From contig CAKTRJ010000021.1 of the NCBI GenBank assembly GCA_934597345.1, positions 1 to 43,192 of the forward strand: a stretch of DNA of 43,192 bases, given 5' to 3'. Made by a program: the position numbers and the translations under genes. Source of the DNA: an uncultured Oscillospiraceae bacterium. GTDB taxonomy: Bacteria > Bacillota > Clostridia > Oscillospirales > Oscillospiraceae. The notes beneath the pieces were generated by a model. That model was not told the DNA's origin. It ran no database searches and saw only the letters and a program-made list of their open reading frames with translations. This document shows, piece by piece, positions 17,387 to 23,809 of the stretch (positions within the stretch are counted from its first letter, which is position 1; the number at the start of each line of letters is the position of its first letter).

Positions 17387-17415
17387 AGAAAAGCGGCTTC
17401 GCCGCTTTTCTTTTT
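17387..17415 (+). terminator. Rho-independent terminator for hup
   Basis: AGAAAAGCGGC TTC GCCGCTTTTCT followed by TTTT, fifth and last hairpin of the array, just before the rqcP ribosome binding site. Confidence 0.75.
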
Positions 17416-17435
17416 ACCCCCAAGGAGGACGCATC

Positions 17436-17681
17436 ATGAGACTGGATAAATACCTGAAGGTCAGCCGCCTCATCAAGCGGCGCACCGTGGCCAACGAGGC
17501 CTGCGACAACGAGCGGGTCACCGTCAACGGGCGGGTGGCCCGGGCCTCCTACGACGTGAAGGTGGGCGACGTGATCACCATCCGCTTCGGCCAGAAGGCC
17601 CTGTCGGTGGAGGTGCTGTCGGTGGCCGACAATGTGGGCAAGGCCGACGCCGCCGCCATGTACCGGGAGACCGCGTTATAA
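17436..17681 (+). CDS. rqcP: S4-domain RNA-binding protein RqcP (YabO)
   Basis: An 81-residue protein consisting of one S4 RNA-binding domain ([20 protein letters not shown] then [20 protein letters not shown]). It matches YabO/RqcP. In Bacillus subtilis this protein works with RqcH in C-terminal alanine tailing of stalled nascent chains on the 50S subunit, and is related to the Hsp15 heat-shock protein. ATG at 17436 follows AAGGAGG. It heads the yabO-yabP-yabQ-divIC block known from Firmicutes. Clear family assignment; the function is inferred from the Bacillus orthologue. Confidence 0.92.
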   Translation: MRLDKYLKVSRLIKRRTVANEACDNERVTVNGRVARASYDVKVGDVITIRFGQKALSVEVLSVADNVGKADAAAMYRETAL

Positions 17682-17736
17682 TTTCACACACCCTCTCATA
17701 CAATGCAGTAACGCTTTGCAGGGGAGGGTGTTTCTT

Positions 17737-18027
17737 TTGGCCTATGACATGAACGGCGGCGGCAATGCCGTGTACCACCGGCTGACGTTGGAGGGCCGGG
17801 AAAAGCTGACGGTGGGCGGCGTGGAGGACGTGGAGCGCTTTGACGAGAGCTGCATCGTCATGTCCACCTGCGCCGGTACGCTGGTGGTGACCGGTGAGGG
17901 GCTGCACATCGGCAAACTGAGTCTGGATGGCGGCGAGCTGCATGTGGACGGCCGCATCGACGGCATCAACTACGAGGAGGATCAGCCCAGCCGCAGCGGC
18001 GGCCTGTTCAGCCGGCTGTTCGCCTGA
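17737..18027 (+). CDS. yabP: Sporulation protein YabP
   Basis: YabP is a small sporulation protein of the YabP/YqfC family, needed in Bacillus for spore formation and made in the mother cell. The product here is about 96 residues: HRLTLEGREKLTVGGVEDVE then FDESCIVMST and LVVTGEGLHIGKLSLDGGEL, a beta-rich fold typical of the family. I chose TTG at 17737 because GGGGAGGG ends 8 bases upstream; the nearest in-frame ATG (17749) is too far from it. Its stop shares a base with the yabQ ATG (TGATG). Confidence 0.88.
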   Translation: MAYDMNGGGNAVYHRLTLEGREKLTVGGVEDVERFDESCIVMSTCAGTLVVTGEGLHIGKLSLDGGELHVDGRIDGINYEEDQPSRSGGLFSRLFA

Positions 18028-18818
18028 TGGAGAACTATGTGGCGGCCCAGCTGCAGCAGCTGGGCGCGGCGGTGGCGCTGGGCGCGGCAGGCGGCCTTGT
18101 GTACGACGTGCTGCGCGCCGCCCGGCTCCTTGACCGCCGGGACCGGCTGCTGACCCATCTGCTGGACGCGCTGTTCGTGGCGCTGCTGGGCGCGGGCGTG
18201 CTGTGGCTGGCGCTGGTGGTGGGGGAGGGGGAGCTGCGGCTCTATATGGTCACGGGCATGGCGCTGGGCGCGGTGCTGTGGTTCTATCTCTTCTCCCGGC
18301 TGCTGCGGCCGGTGTGGGATTTCTGGGCGGCGGCGCTGGTGGCGGTATGCCGTCTTGTGGGTCTCCCCTTCGTTTTTCTGTGGCGAGCCGCAAAAAAACT
18401 GGTGGAATCCGTCAAAAAGGGCTTTTCTTTTCTGCGCGGCTGTGCTATAATAAGGGTGGAAGCGTGGCGCAAGCGCCATGACCGGACAACACCGCAGCAG
18501 GAAGGAGGCAGCACTGTGGCAGACGGGAAGAAAACCAAGCGGACAAAAAAGCGTCCCCCGGCAGCGGTGCTGCTGGTGATCCTGGCGCTGGTGGCGGTGC
18601 TGGGCATCCAGCTCGTGAAGGTGTACGGACAGCTGAAAACCGCCCAGCGGGAGGAATCGGTGCTGAACCAGCATCTGACCCAGCAGCAGCAGGAGAATGA
18701 CGCCCTGCGCTCCGACCTTTCCAAGAAGGACGACGAGAGCTTCATCAAGGCCCTGGCCCGGGACCTGCTGGGTCTGGCCGAGGAGGGCGAACGGATCTTC
18801 TACGACGTGAATCATTGA
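18027..18818 (+). CDS. yabQ: Spore protein YabQ, open frame continuing without stop into DivIC
   Basis: Residues 1 to about 120 form a YabQ-like membrane protein: VYDVLRAARLLDRRDRLLTH and several hydrophobic helices. YabQ localises to the spore in Bacillus and is needed for cortex formation. The frame then stays open through a charged linker (about 120-163) and into a complete DivIC/FtsB-like division protein (164-263), with no stop between. Either a YabQ-DivIC fusion is made, or yabQ translation simply runs through while DivIC is also made from its own GTG at 18516, which has a strong AAGGAGG. In most Firmicutes these are two genes. ATG at 18027 overlaps the yabP stop. Confidence 0.75.
   Translation: MENYVAAQLQQLGAAVALGAAGGLVYDVLRAARLLDRRDRLLTHLLDALFVALLGAGVLWLALVVGEGELRLYMVTGMALGAVLWFYLFSRLLRPVWDFWAAALVAVCRLVGLPFVFLWRAAKKLVESVKKGFSFLRGCAIIRVEAWRKRHDRTTPQQEGGSTVADGKKTKRTKKRPPAAVLLVILALVAVLGIQLVKVYGQLKTAQREESVLNQHLTQQQQENDALRSDLSKKDDESFIKALARDLLGLAEEGERIFYDVNH
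18446..18451 (+). promoter_or_regulatory. Extended -10 promoter element inside yabQ, ahead of divIC
   Basis: TGCTATAAT: a perfect -10 with the extended TG motif, 65 bases before the divIC GTG. The -35 region at 17 bases (TTTTCT) is weak. It could give DivIC expression independent of sporulation genes. Confidence 0.5.
18516..18818 (+). CDS. divIC: Septum formation initiator DivIC/FtsB-like (internal start)
   Basis: DivIC (FtsB family) is a bitopic protein of the DivIB-DivIC-FtsL division complex. From GTG 18516 the product is 100 residues, the normal family size. It has a basic cytoplasmic tail (ADGKKTKRTKKR), one membrane helix (about 18-38), a coiled coil rich in Gln/Glu/Leu, and the C-terminal family motif LLGLAEEGERIFYDV. 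The GTG is preceded by GGAAGGAGG at 7 bases, a strong initiation site, and by an extended -10 promoter. It lies in frame with yabQ (see that entry), so a longer fused form is also possible. Followed by a clear terminator. Confidence 0.85.
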   Translation: MADGKKTKRTKKRPPAAVLLVILALVAVLGIQLVKVYGQLKTAQREESVLNQHLTQQQQENDALRSDLSKKDDESFIKALARDLLGLAEEGERIFYDVNH

Positions 18819-18847
18819 AAAAGAGACAGCCGGGGCTGTCTCTTTTT
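18818..18847 (+). terminator. Rho-independent terminator after divIC
   Basis: AAAGAGACAGC and GCTGTCTC arms with a short GC loop, followed by TTTTTT; starts at the stop codon. Confidence 0.85.
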
Positions 18848-18882
18848 TGTTTGCTTTGGGAAACGGCTGCGGCGGCAGTACA

Positions 18883-18984
18883 AAGCCTCCCCTGTGTAAG
18901 GGCACCCCAGTGCGCACACTGGGGCGTGCACAGCTGAGGTGGCAACGCGAAGCGTTGACGGAGGGGTTGACGGTCAATCCCCCA
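18883..18984. repeat. Repeat family C, copy 1
   Basis: AAGCCTCCCCTGTGTAAGG, then an inner hairpin CCCCAGTGCGCACACTGGGG, then GGTGGCAACGCGAAGCGTTG and ACGGAGGGGTTGACGG. It corresponds to 25345-25469 read on the other strand at its right half. Directly followed by repeat A copy 2. Confidence 0.7.
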
Positions 18985-19055
18985 GTCGGGACGTTAAGAA
19001 AACATGCCGGTGGCATGTTTTTAGTCCCGATCTCGGCGGCTATGCCGCCGTAGCT
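18983..19055 (-). repeat. Repeat family A, copy 2
   Basis: ACGTTAAGAAAACATGCCGG with the ACATGCC/GGCATGT palindrome and GGCGGCTATGCCGCC, as in the copy at 6806-6898. Confidence 0.75.
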
Positions 19056-19119
19056 GACAGCCCCCTCCCAGAGGGGGCCTTTGGGGTGCCGCAACGGTAG
19101 AATCTGAATCGCTGTTTAC

Positions 19120-19183
19120 GGCGGGGTGAGGGCACCCCGCCCTACGCATTTTTCCGTAGGGCGGCCTGCCCTCAGGCCGCCGC
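19120..19183. repeat. Repeat family D, copy 1 (GTAGGGCGG palindromes)
   Basis: Two abutting palindromes: GCGGGGTGAGGGCACCCCGC and GGCGGCCTGCCCTCAGGCCG, each ending in CCTACG or CGTAGGG. Similar units at 25512-25633, 40260-40290, 42952-43032 and 43151-43180. They lie 3' of the leftward operon and may help stop or stabilise its mRNA. Confidence 0.7.
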
Positions 19184-19192
19184 ACGATTTCC

Positions 19193-20293
19193 CTATTGCA
19201 GCTTTTCCGTTACCTCGCGGCTCAGCTTCACGGCGCCGTAAAGATTCTTGGCGCTGCATCCGGCGCGGCCGCCGCCCGCACAGGCGCAGGCGCACGCACA
19301 GGCACAGCTGCTGGCGCAGGCGCAATGGCCTCCGCCGCCGAAGCCGCCTCCGCCAAAACCTCCGCCCCGGCTTCCGCCGCCAAAGCCGCCACCGCCGCTG
19401 CGGGGCGGGCGGGGCCGCGTCTTGGTGCCCACGCTGCCGGGACGGGGCTTGCCGTCAGGCCCGGCAGGGTACCAGAGATGGTTGACGAACACATACCGGG
19501 TACCGAAGCCGCCGGCGTAGCCGTCGCCCAGCTCCCGGAGGATCCACACCACCGCCCAAACGATGAAGATGGTGATGATCAGCGTCAGGAACAGGGCAGC
19601 CATGCTTGTGTCCTCGTCCTCGTCGTACCAGTCGTCGTAGTCGTCGTAGTCCACGTAGTCAACAGGCATGTTGTCGGCGCTGTAGGCCTGATCCAGCACG
19701 GTGGGCCAGTCGGCATACTGCACCACGATGTTCATGGTATCGCCGTGGCCCATATCCCGGGCCGAGATCACCATGCCGGTATCGGTGACGGTCACGTCGC
19801 CCACGGCGTTGGACGTGCCGCCGAAATCACCGGTGACGCCGGCGGGATCGTTCCAGATCAGGGTCATCTCGCCGATCTTCGCCTCGTCGAACCAGCCGGG
19901 GGTATAGTCGTAGGACACCGCGCCGCCGTCCAGCGTATACATATACTCCTGCACCCAGGAATAGGCGAAGATGAATGTCTCGCCCTCATCGTAAGCCTGT
20001 CTCAGGTAGACGTACATATAGCTGTTGTCGTACTCCAGGCGCTCGATATTGTCGGTCAGGGCCGTCTCCTCCCGGATGGAGCCGTTGGGAACGCCGATCT
20101 TCAGCTCCTGTCCGTAGGGCAGGGACTCCAGCGCCGTCCACTCCAGCGAGACGGTGATGTTCAGGCTGCCGTCATCGGTATTGGGGGTGACGGTCACGTC
20201 ATAGCGGTCGATGTAGTCGTAATCCGCCCAGGCCGCCACGCTGAGACACAGCGCAAGGCCCAGGCCCAGCAGCAGCGTAAGAAGCTTTTTCAT
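19193..20293 (-). CDS. Secreted-domain membrane protein with glycine-rich linker and alternating Cys-Ala tail; likely partner of the adjacent radical SAM enzyme
   Basis: 366 residues, in order: signal peptide (1-23, AWA before a probable cut); an extracytoplasmic beta-rich, acidic domain (24-231) ending in an Asp/Tyr cluster; a membrane helix (about 232-251); a cytoplasmic tail with GGFGGG repeats (about 299-322); and a Cys-Ala block. Cys lie at 324, 326, 330, 332, 334, 336 and 338, and a final one at 346 in GGGRAGCSAKN. Cys and Ala codons are mixed (TGC/TGT, GCC/GCG), so the repeat looks kept at protein level. The ATG overlaps the stop of the radical SAM/SPASM gene (ATGA). The layout recalls DUF2207/TPM-type proteins, but I do not recognise the domain. 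I infer, without proof, that the Cys block is modified by the upstream enzyme or binds metal. Confidence 0.8.
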   Translation of the reverse strand: MKKLLTLLLGLGLALCLSVAAWADYDYIDRYDVTVTPNTDDGSLNITVSLEWTALESLPYGQELKIGVPNGSIREETALTDNIERLEYDNSYMYVYLRQAYDEGETFIFAYSWVQEYMYTLDGGAVSYDYTPGWFDEAKIGEMTLIWNDPAGVTGDFGGTSNAVGDVTVTDTGMVISARDMGHGDTMNIVVQYADWPTVLDQAYSADNMPVDYVDYDDYDDWYDEDEDTSMAALFLTLIITIFIVWAVVWILRELGDGYAGGFGTRYVFVNHLWYPAGPDGKPRPGSVGTKTRPRPPRSGGGGFGGGSRGGGFGGGGFGGGGHCACASSCACACACACAGGGRAGCSAKNLYGAVKLSREVTEKLQ

Positions 20294-21669
20294 TCCGCCG
20301 CCTCCTTTCCCTTCAGCTGGCAGAGATGCTCCATTTTGGCGCTCTCCGCCCGGATGGCGGCGCAGCGGGGACTATCCCAGATGTCCGCCCACTCATCGTG
20401 CAGCAGGTCGCCCAGCGGCTCGTCGGACAGCCAGCTCTGACAGGGCACCACCTTGCCGTCCGGCGTCACCGCCATGTTGGAGAGACATGCGCCGCAGCTG
20501 GGGATCAGATTCAGGCCCAGCTCACGCAACGTCTCCTCGCTGAGCCAGCCGGGAGAGGTGAAGTCCAGCTCCATGCCCAGCTCCCGTGCCGTCTCCACCG
20601 CCTGACGGAGGATGTCCGTCAGCTCGTCGGGGGTCAGGGCGGTGGCCCGGCTCTCCTGTCCGCAGGCGCTGCCGGAGGGGATCAGCCCGGAGCAGGTGGC
20701 GTACCGCACCCCCAGACTGTGGGCAAACCGCAGCGTGTCGGCATAATGGGTGTTGAGGGAGCACAGGGGCGTGTTCACCGACACGATCAGTCCGGCCTCC
20801 ACCGCGTGGCGGATGCCCTGCACCGTGTCGTTGAAGCCGGTGACGCCCACCAGCTGGTTATGGATGTTGCCCTCGGCGCTGTACAGGGTCACCTGCACAC
20901 TGTCAAGGCTGGCATCGTAAAGCCCGGCGCACAGCTCCGGCGTCAGGGCGCGGCCGTTGGTGTTCAGGCGGGTGACGAACCACTCCGCCGCGCCCACCAG
21001 CTCCACCAGATCGCTCCGCAGCGTCGGCTCGCCGCCGGTGAAGGTCACTTGGGGAATGTTGGCTTTCCGCAGGGTGTCCAGAACAGTCATCCACTGCTCG
21101 GTGGATAACTCCGGTGTTTCGCCCATGGGCTGGCCCGCGGCGTAGCAGTGCAGGCACTTCTGGTTGCAGTGCCACGCGCCGTCCTTCTCCATAGCGCTGA
21201 CCATCAGATCCATCCGGTGGGGCGCGGTCATCTCCGGCGCGTAGTCCGCCAGCGTCAGCAGCGCCACCTCCGCCTCCGGCTCCCGGCCCTGGGCGATGGC
21301 GATGAGGCTGGTCAGCATCAGGTGCATGTCGGCGGCCAGCTGCTGGCGCTTGGTGCGGGGATAGGTGCGGTGGGTCTCCTCCACCGCCGCCGTCAGCAGA
21401 GCCTCCCACTGACGCTCCTCCAGCTCCTGCCCCTCATAGGCCTGCCACTGATCCATCAGGTTGGCCAGCATGATGGCCCAGCTGAGATTCAGCGGCACCA
21501 GCGACGCGCCGTTGAGCAGCAGCAGGAACGGCGCCGCCGGTGTCTCGTCCCGGGGCGGGATCATATGGATGCGTACCACGCCGGGGCCTTTGGGATCCAG
21601 CGTAATGTGGCGCACACACGCCAGATGGGCGCGGCGGTAGCGCCGCTCCCGAAATGTCATATGCTTCAT
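20290..21669 (-). CDS. Radical SAM/SPASM domain protein, putative maturase of the Cys-Ala membrane protein
   Basis: 459 residues. The N-terminal ~160 residues are a family-specific region, basic at first, then helical; a peptide-recognition role is possible but no PqqD-type motif is certain. The radical SAM core has CNQKCLHC with Cys at 168, 172 and 175, FTGGEPTLR at 210-218 and LNTNGR. A SPASM-like auxiliary cluster region follows with Cys at 392, 395, 410, 436 and 450 (SCGACLSN, VVPCQSWL). SPASM proteins commonly modify peptides or proteins, often forming thioether or C-C links. ATG at 21669 is chosen because AGGAGG lies 5 bases upstream; the longer in-frame start at 21717 overlaps the -10 region. 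Overlap with the next gene implies a two-gene system. Substrate inferred from context only. Confidence 0.85.
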   Translation of the reverse strand: MKHMTFRERRYRRAHLACVRHITLDPKGPGVVRIHMIPPRDETPAAPFLLLLNGASLVPLNLSWAIMLANLMDQWQAYEGQELEERQWEALLTAAVEETHRTYPRTKRQQLAADMHLMLTSLIAIAQGREPEAEVALLTLADYAPEMTAPHRMDLMVSAMEKDGAWHCNQKCLHCYAAGQPMGETPELSTEQWMTVLDTLRKANIPQVTFTGGEPTLRSDLVELVGAAEWFVTRLNTNGRALTPELCAGLYDASLDSVQVTLYSAEGNIHNQLVGVTGFNDTVQGIRHAVEAGLIVSVNTPLCSLNTHYADTLRFAHSLGVRYATCSGLIPSGSACGQESRATALTPDELTDILRQAVETARELGMELDFTSPGWLSEETLRELGLNLIPSCGACLSNMAVTPDGKVVPCQSWLSDEPLGDLLHDEWADIWDSPRCAAIRAESAKMEHLCQLKGKEAAE

Positions 21670-21707
21670 AGAATCCTCCTGTGGGGCGGCATACGCCCCG
21701 TGCCCCA

Positions 21708-21736
21708 AGCATACCACACAAAGGGAAAAATGGCAA
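21708..21736 (-). promoter_or_regulatory. Promoter of the radical SAM / Cys-Ala protein operon
   Basis: Minus strand TTGCCA (21731-21736), 17 bases, TATGCT (21708-21713). A small hairpin GGGGCG/CGCCCC lies between it and the ribosome binding site. Confidence 0.6.
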
Positions 21737-21831
21737 GGTGGAGGCTGGAACGCCGCCCCCTACGAAAGTTCTATCGACAGCTGAATGTAGGAGCCGGCGT
21801 CCCCGACGGCCCGCACGAACCAGTCATTCCG

Positions 21832-21919
21832 AGCCAGTGCTCACACTGGCGTGGGAATCTGATACTTGCAAAAAAGAAAACAGATTGCCGCGTCGGGCTT
21901 TGCCCTCCTCGCAATGACA
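21832..21919. repeat. Repeat family B, copy 2
   Basis: Ends AGTCATTCCGAG and CTCGCAATGACA, internal GCCAGTGCTCACACTGGC. Upstream, 21742-21800 contains CTACGAAAGTTCTATCG, which recurs inverted at about 42993-43009. Confidence 0.8.
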
Positions 21920-21951
21920 TGACAAATACAGTCAGCTTTTTGCCAGTCAGA

Positions 21952-22065
21952 TAAAAAGGAGCCGCGTCCACAGTCACGGGACACGGCTCAAGCGGGTGGG
22001 ATATTGGAAAGCTTCCGGGTATTATGGTACACCATCGGCCCCCGTCTTGTCCATAGGAGGTTTTG
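21952..22065. ncRNA. Candidate structured RNA upstream of hpf, strand unresolved
   Basis: Noncoding stretch with an 11-base stem (GAGCCGCGTCC/GGACACGGCTC, 21961-21991) and a palindrome ATGGTACACCAT. TTGTCC lies about 60 bases downstream of GGGACA and could pair with it in a pseudoknot. On the minus strand the stem has a G-U pair instead of a C-A mismatch and is followed by CTTTTTA, which fits a terminator of a leftward small RNA. On the plus strand its place before hpf (raiA) recalls the raiA-motif RNA of Firmicutes. I cannot decide between these. Confidence 0.3.
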
Positions 22066-22155
22066 CCGCATTTTCACGATTTTCGGCACACCTCGTCGAA
22101 ACGCACAAAAATTGTTTCACTTTTGTGAACTTTCCCTAAATTTACTGTGATGGTC

Positions 22156-22184
22156 TTTTCAAATGCAGGGCAATGTGCTATAAT
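22156..22184 (+). promoter_or_regulatory. Promoter of hpf
   Basis: TTTTCA (22156-22161), 17 bases, perfect TATAAT (22179-22184) with extended TGC. Confidence 0.7.
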
Positions 22185-22252
22185 GCGGACAAGGATAAGG
22201 GGAAATCCCTCCCCGACCCTTTGTTCCGTACCCCAAGAAAGGAGCAACCAAT

Positions 22253-22789
22253 ATGAAGTTCACATTCGCCTGCAAGAAGATCGCGCTGAACGACTCCATT
22301 AAGGAGTACGCCGAGAAGAAGATCAGTAAGCTCGACCGGTACTTCGCGGAGGAAGCGGACGCATTTGTGACCTTTGCCGTGGAAAAGAAAAACCGCTGCA
22401 CCGTGGAGCTGACCATCCGCGCCGCCAACGGCACCCTGTTCCGTGCCCAGGCCGAGGATCCCGACGGTGACATGCGGGGCGCCATCGACGGGACCGTCAG
22501 TTTCATCGAGCGCCGCATCCGCAAGAACAAGACCCGCCTGGCCAAGAACCTGCGGCCGGAGGTCATGGAGCCGGAACTGCCTGAGTTCCATGTGGAAGAG
22601 GAGGACGAGTTCCATGTGGTGCGCACCAAGCGCTTCACCGTCAAGCCCATGACCATTGATGAGGCCATCTTGCAGATGAACCTGCTGGATCATTCCTTCT
22701 ATGTGTTCCGCAATGTGGCGGACGACACGATCTCGGTGGTCTATCGCCGCAACAACGGCGGCTACGGCATCATCGAGACGCAGGAGTAA
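22253..22789 (+). CDS. hpf: Long-form ribosome hibernation promoting factor
   Basis: HPF binds the 30S decoding region and, in its long form, dimerises 70S ribosomes into inactive 100S particles in stationary phase. The 178-residue product has the S30AE/YfiA N-terminal domain (MKFTFACKKIALNDSIKEYA to about 100) and the C-terminal dimerisation domain (KRFTVKPMTIDEAILQMNLL, then HSFYVFRN and VVYRRNNGGYGIIE). It is therefore the long form, not the short gamma-proteobacterial one. ATG follows AAGAAAGGAG. Transcribed alone, with its own promoter and a strong terminator. Confidence 0.97.
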   Translation: MKFTFACKKIALNDSIKEYAEKKISKLDRYFAEEADAFVTFAVEKKNRCTVELTIRAANGTLFRAQAEDPDGDMRGAIDGTVSFIERRIRKNKTRLAKNLRPEVMEPELPEFHVEEEDEFHVVRTKRFTVKPMTIDEAILQMNLLDHSFYVFRNVADDTISVVYRRNNGGYGIIETQE

Positions 22790-22798
22790 TATATATTG

Positions 22799-22831
22799 GA
22801 GAGGGGCGGCCTGCGGCCGCCCCTCTCTTTT
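22799..22831 (+). terminator. Terminator after hpf
   Basis: Perfect 13-base stem GAGAGGGGCGGCC/GGCCGCCCCTCTC with loop TGC, then TTTT. Confidence 0.85.
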
Positions 22832-22845
22832 CCCCCGCGCAAAAA

Positions 22846-22875
22846 GAAAAAACCGGACGGAAGTCCGGTTTTTTC
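22846..22875. terminator. Second, bidirectional terminator-like hairpin
   Basis: GAAAAAACCGGAC GGAA GTCCGGTTTTTTC; T-runs on both strands. Lies between hpf and the broken lysR. Confidence 0.75.
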
Positions 22876-22882
22876 TTTACAG

Positions 22883-23297
22883 GGATGCAGGAACGTGGTG
22901 GCCTGCTCGCCGGACAGCCCCTATGGCGACGTGATCTCCCCCCAAGGAACTGGATCCCAACAACGAGATCGTGGTGTCATGGCGCAAGGCCGTGCAGGAC
23001 TGGCGGGATCACTGGTTCGGCCTGACAGCCACGCCGCTGCTGTACGCCGACTCCATGCAGGCGGTGGACACCTTCCTGGGCAACGAGATGATGTGGGCCA
23101 TCGTGCCGCTGGCCGCCGCCCGCACACTGGCGCAGGCGGGCCGTGCGCGGATCTGCCATCTGACCGACCCGGCCCCCGACCGGGTGTCCTATCTCATGAC
23201 CCGCCGGGGCGAGGCCCTCAGCGAGGCGGCCCAGCTGCTGCTGGAGGACATCCGCACGGAGATCCAGCGGATCGAGGGCGTGCACATGGTGCAGTAA
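22883..23297 (+). pseudogene. C-terminal fragment of a LysR-family regulator, frameshifted
   Basis: Two adjoining frames together read like the effector-binding domain of a LysR-type regulator. The first gives NVVACSPDSPYGDVISP and the second KELDPNNEIVVSWRKAVQDW, continuing to a stop at 23295-23297. The switch is at a run of six C (22938-22943); with five C the frame would be continuous. The N-terminal helix-turn-helix half is absent, replaced by the terminator at 22846-22875, and no ribosome binding site precedes the fragment. It is therefore a remnant, not a working regulator, and may have once controlled neighbouring genes. The LysR assignment rests on pattern similarity only. Confidence 0.6.
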
Positions 23298-23299
23298 AT

Positions 23300-23809
23300 A
23301 TAAAGAAAGCACCTGACCTATGTTGGGTGGTCGTAAAACAGTTTATGCCAGCATGCTATACGGGGTACAGACCCTTGGCTCTCCCTTTGGGAGAGCTGTC
23401 ACCGCAGGTGACTGAGAGGGAATCCAAGATCGTGCGGTGCAAATCCGGATAGACGCTACGGCGGGGAGAGAGCCGTGCGCTGCCAGTGGCAGATAAAGCA
23501 CGGCGAACGAGTGGCAGCGGTCAAAATTTCAAGTGCCCGCCGTAAGGCAGCGCAGAAATTTTGGGCACCGCAACAGGACATAGCCGCCGAGATCGACACT
23601 AAAAATATGCCACTGGCATATTTTCTTAACGTGTCGACCCTCTCTGTCCTCGCTGCGCTCGGCCACCTCTCCCAAAGGGAGAGGCAAGGGATGCTGCGCC
23701 TTAAATGCTTAACAAATTCAGATAAAACAAGAACAGGCACAGCAGATTATTCCGCTGTGCCTGTTAGCTGTCTCATGCAGACCGGCCATAGGTCAGGTGC
23801 TTTCTTTAT
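23300..23809. repeat. Composite noncoding segment bounded by 23-base perfect inverted repeats
   Basis: AAAGAAAGCACCTGACCTATG at the left (arm 23300-23322) is exactly complementary to CATAGGTCAGGTGCTTTCTTT at the right (arm 23787-23809). Inside lie repeat C (23372-23690, itself carrying A and E) and a hairpin AACAGGCACAGC/GCTGTGCCTGTT (23732-23765). The arms sit directly after the lysR fragment stop and directly next to the NTPase stop. They could be the two halves of a former bidirectional terminator split by insertions. Confidence 0.75.
23372..23690. repeat. Repeat family C, copy 3, with A and E nested inside
   Basis: Outer ends CCCTTGGCTCTCCCTTTGGG and CCCAAAGGGAGAGGCAAGGG. Inside, repeat A (23432-23640) is split at its GGCGG/CATAGCCGCC palindrome by a 114-base copy of repeat E (23465-23578). 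The copy at 40036-40236 has the same C and A arrangement but no E. Confidence 0.75.

Noticed and set aside
20290..20764. Separate leftward frame in the 3' part of the radical SAM gene
   Set aside because: Other-frame shadow; the SPASM cysteines belong to the main frame.
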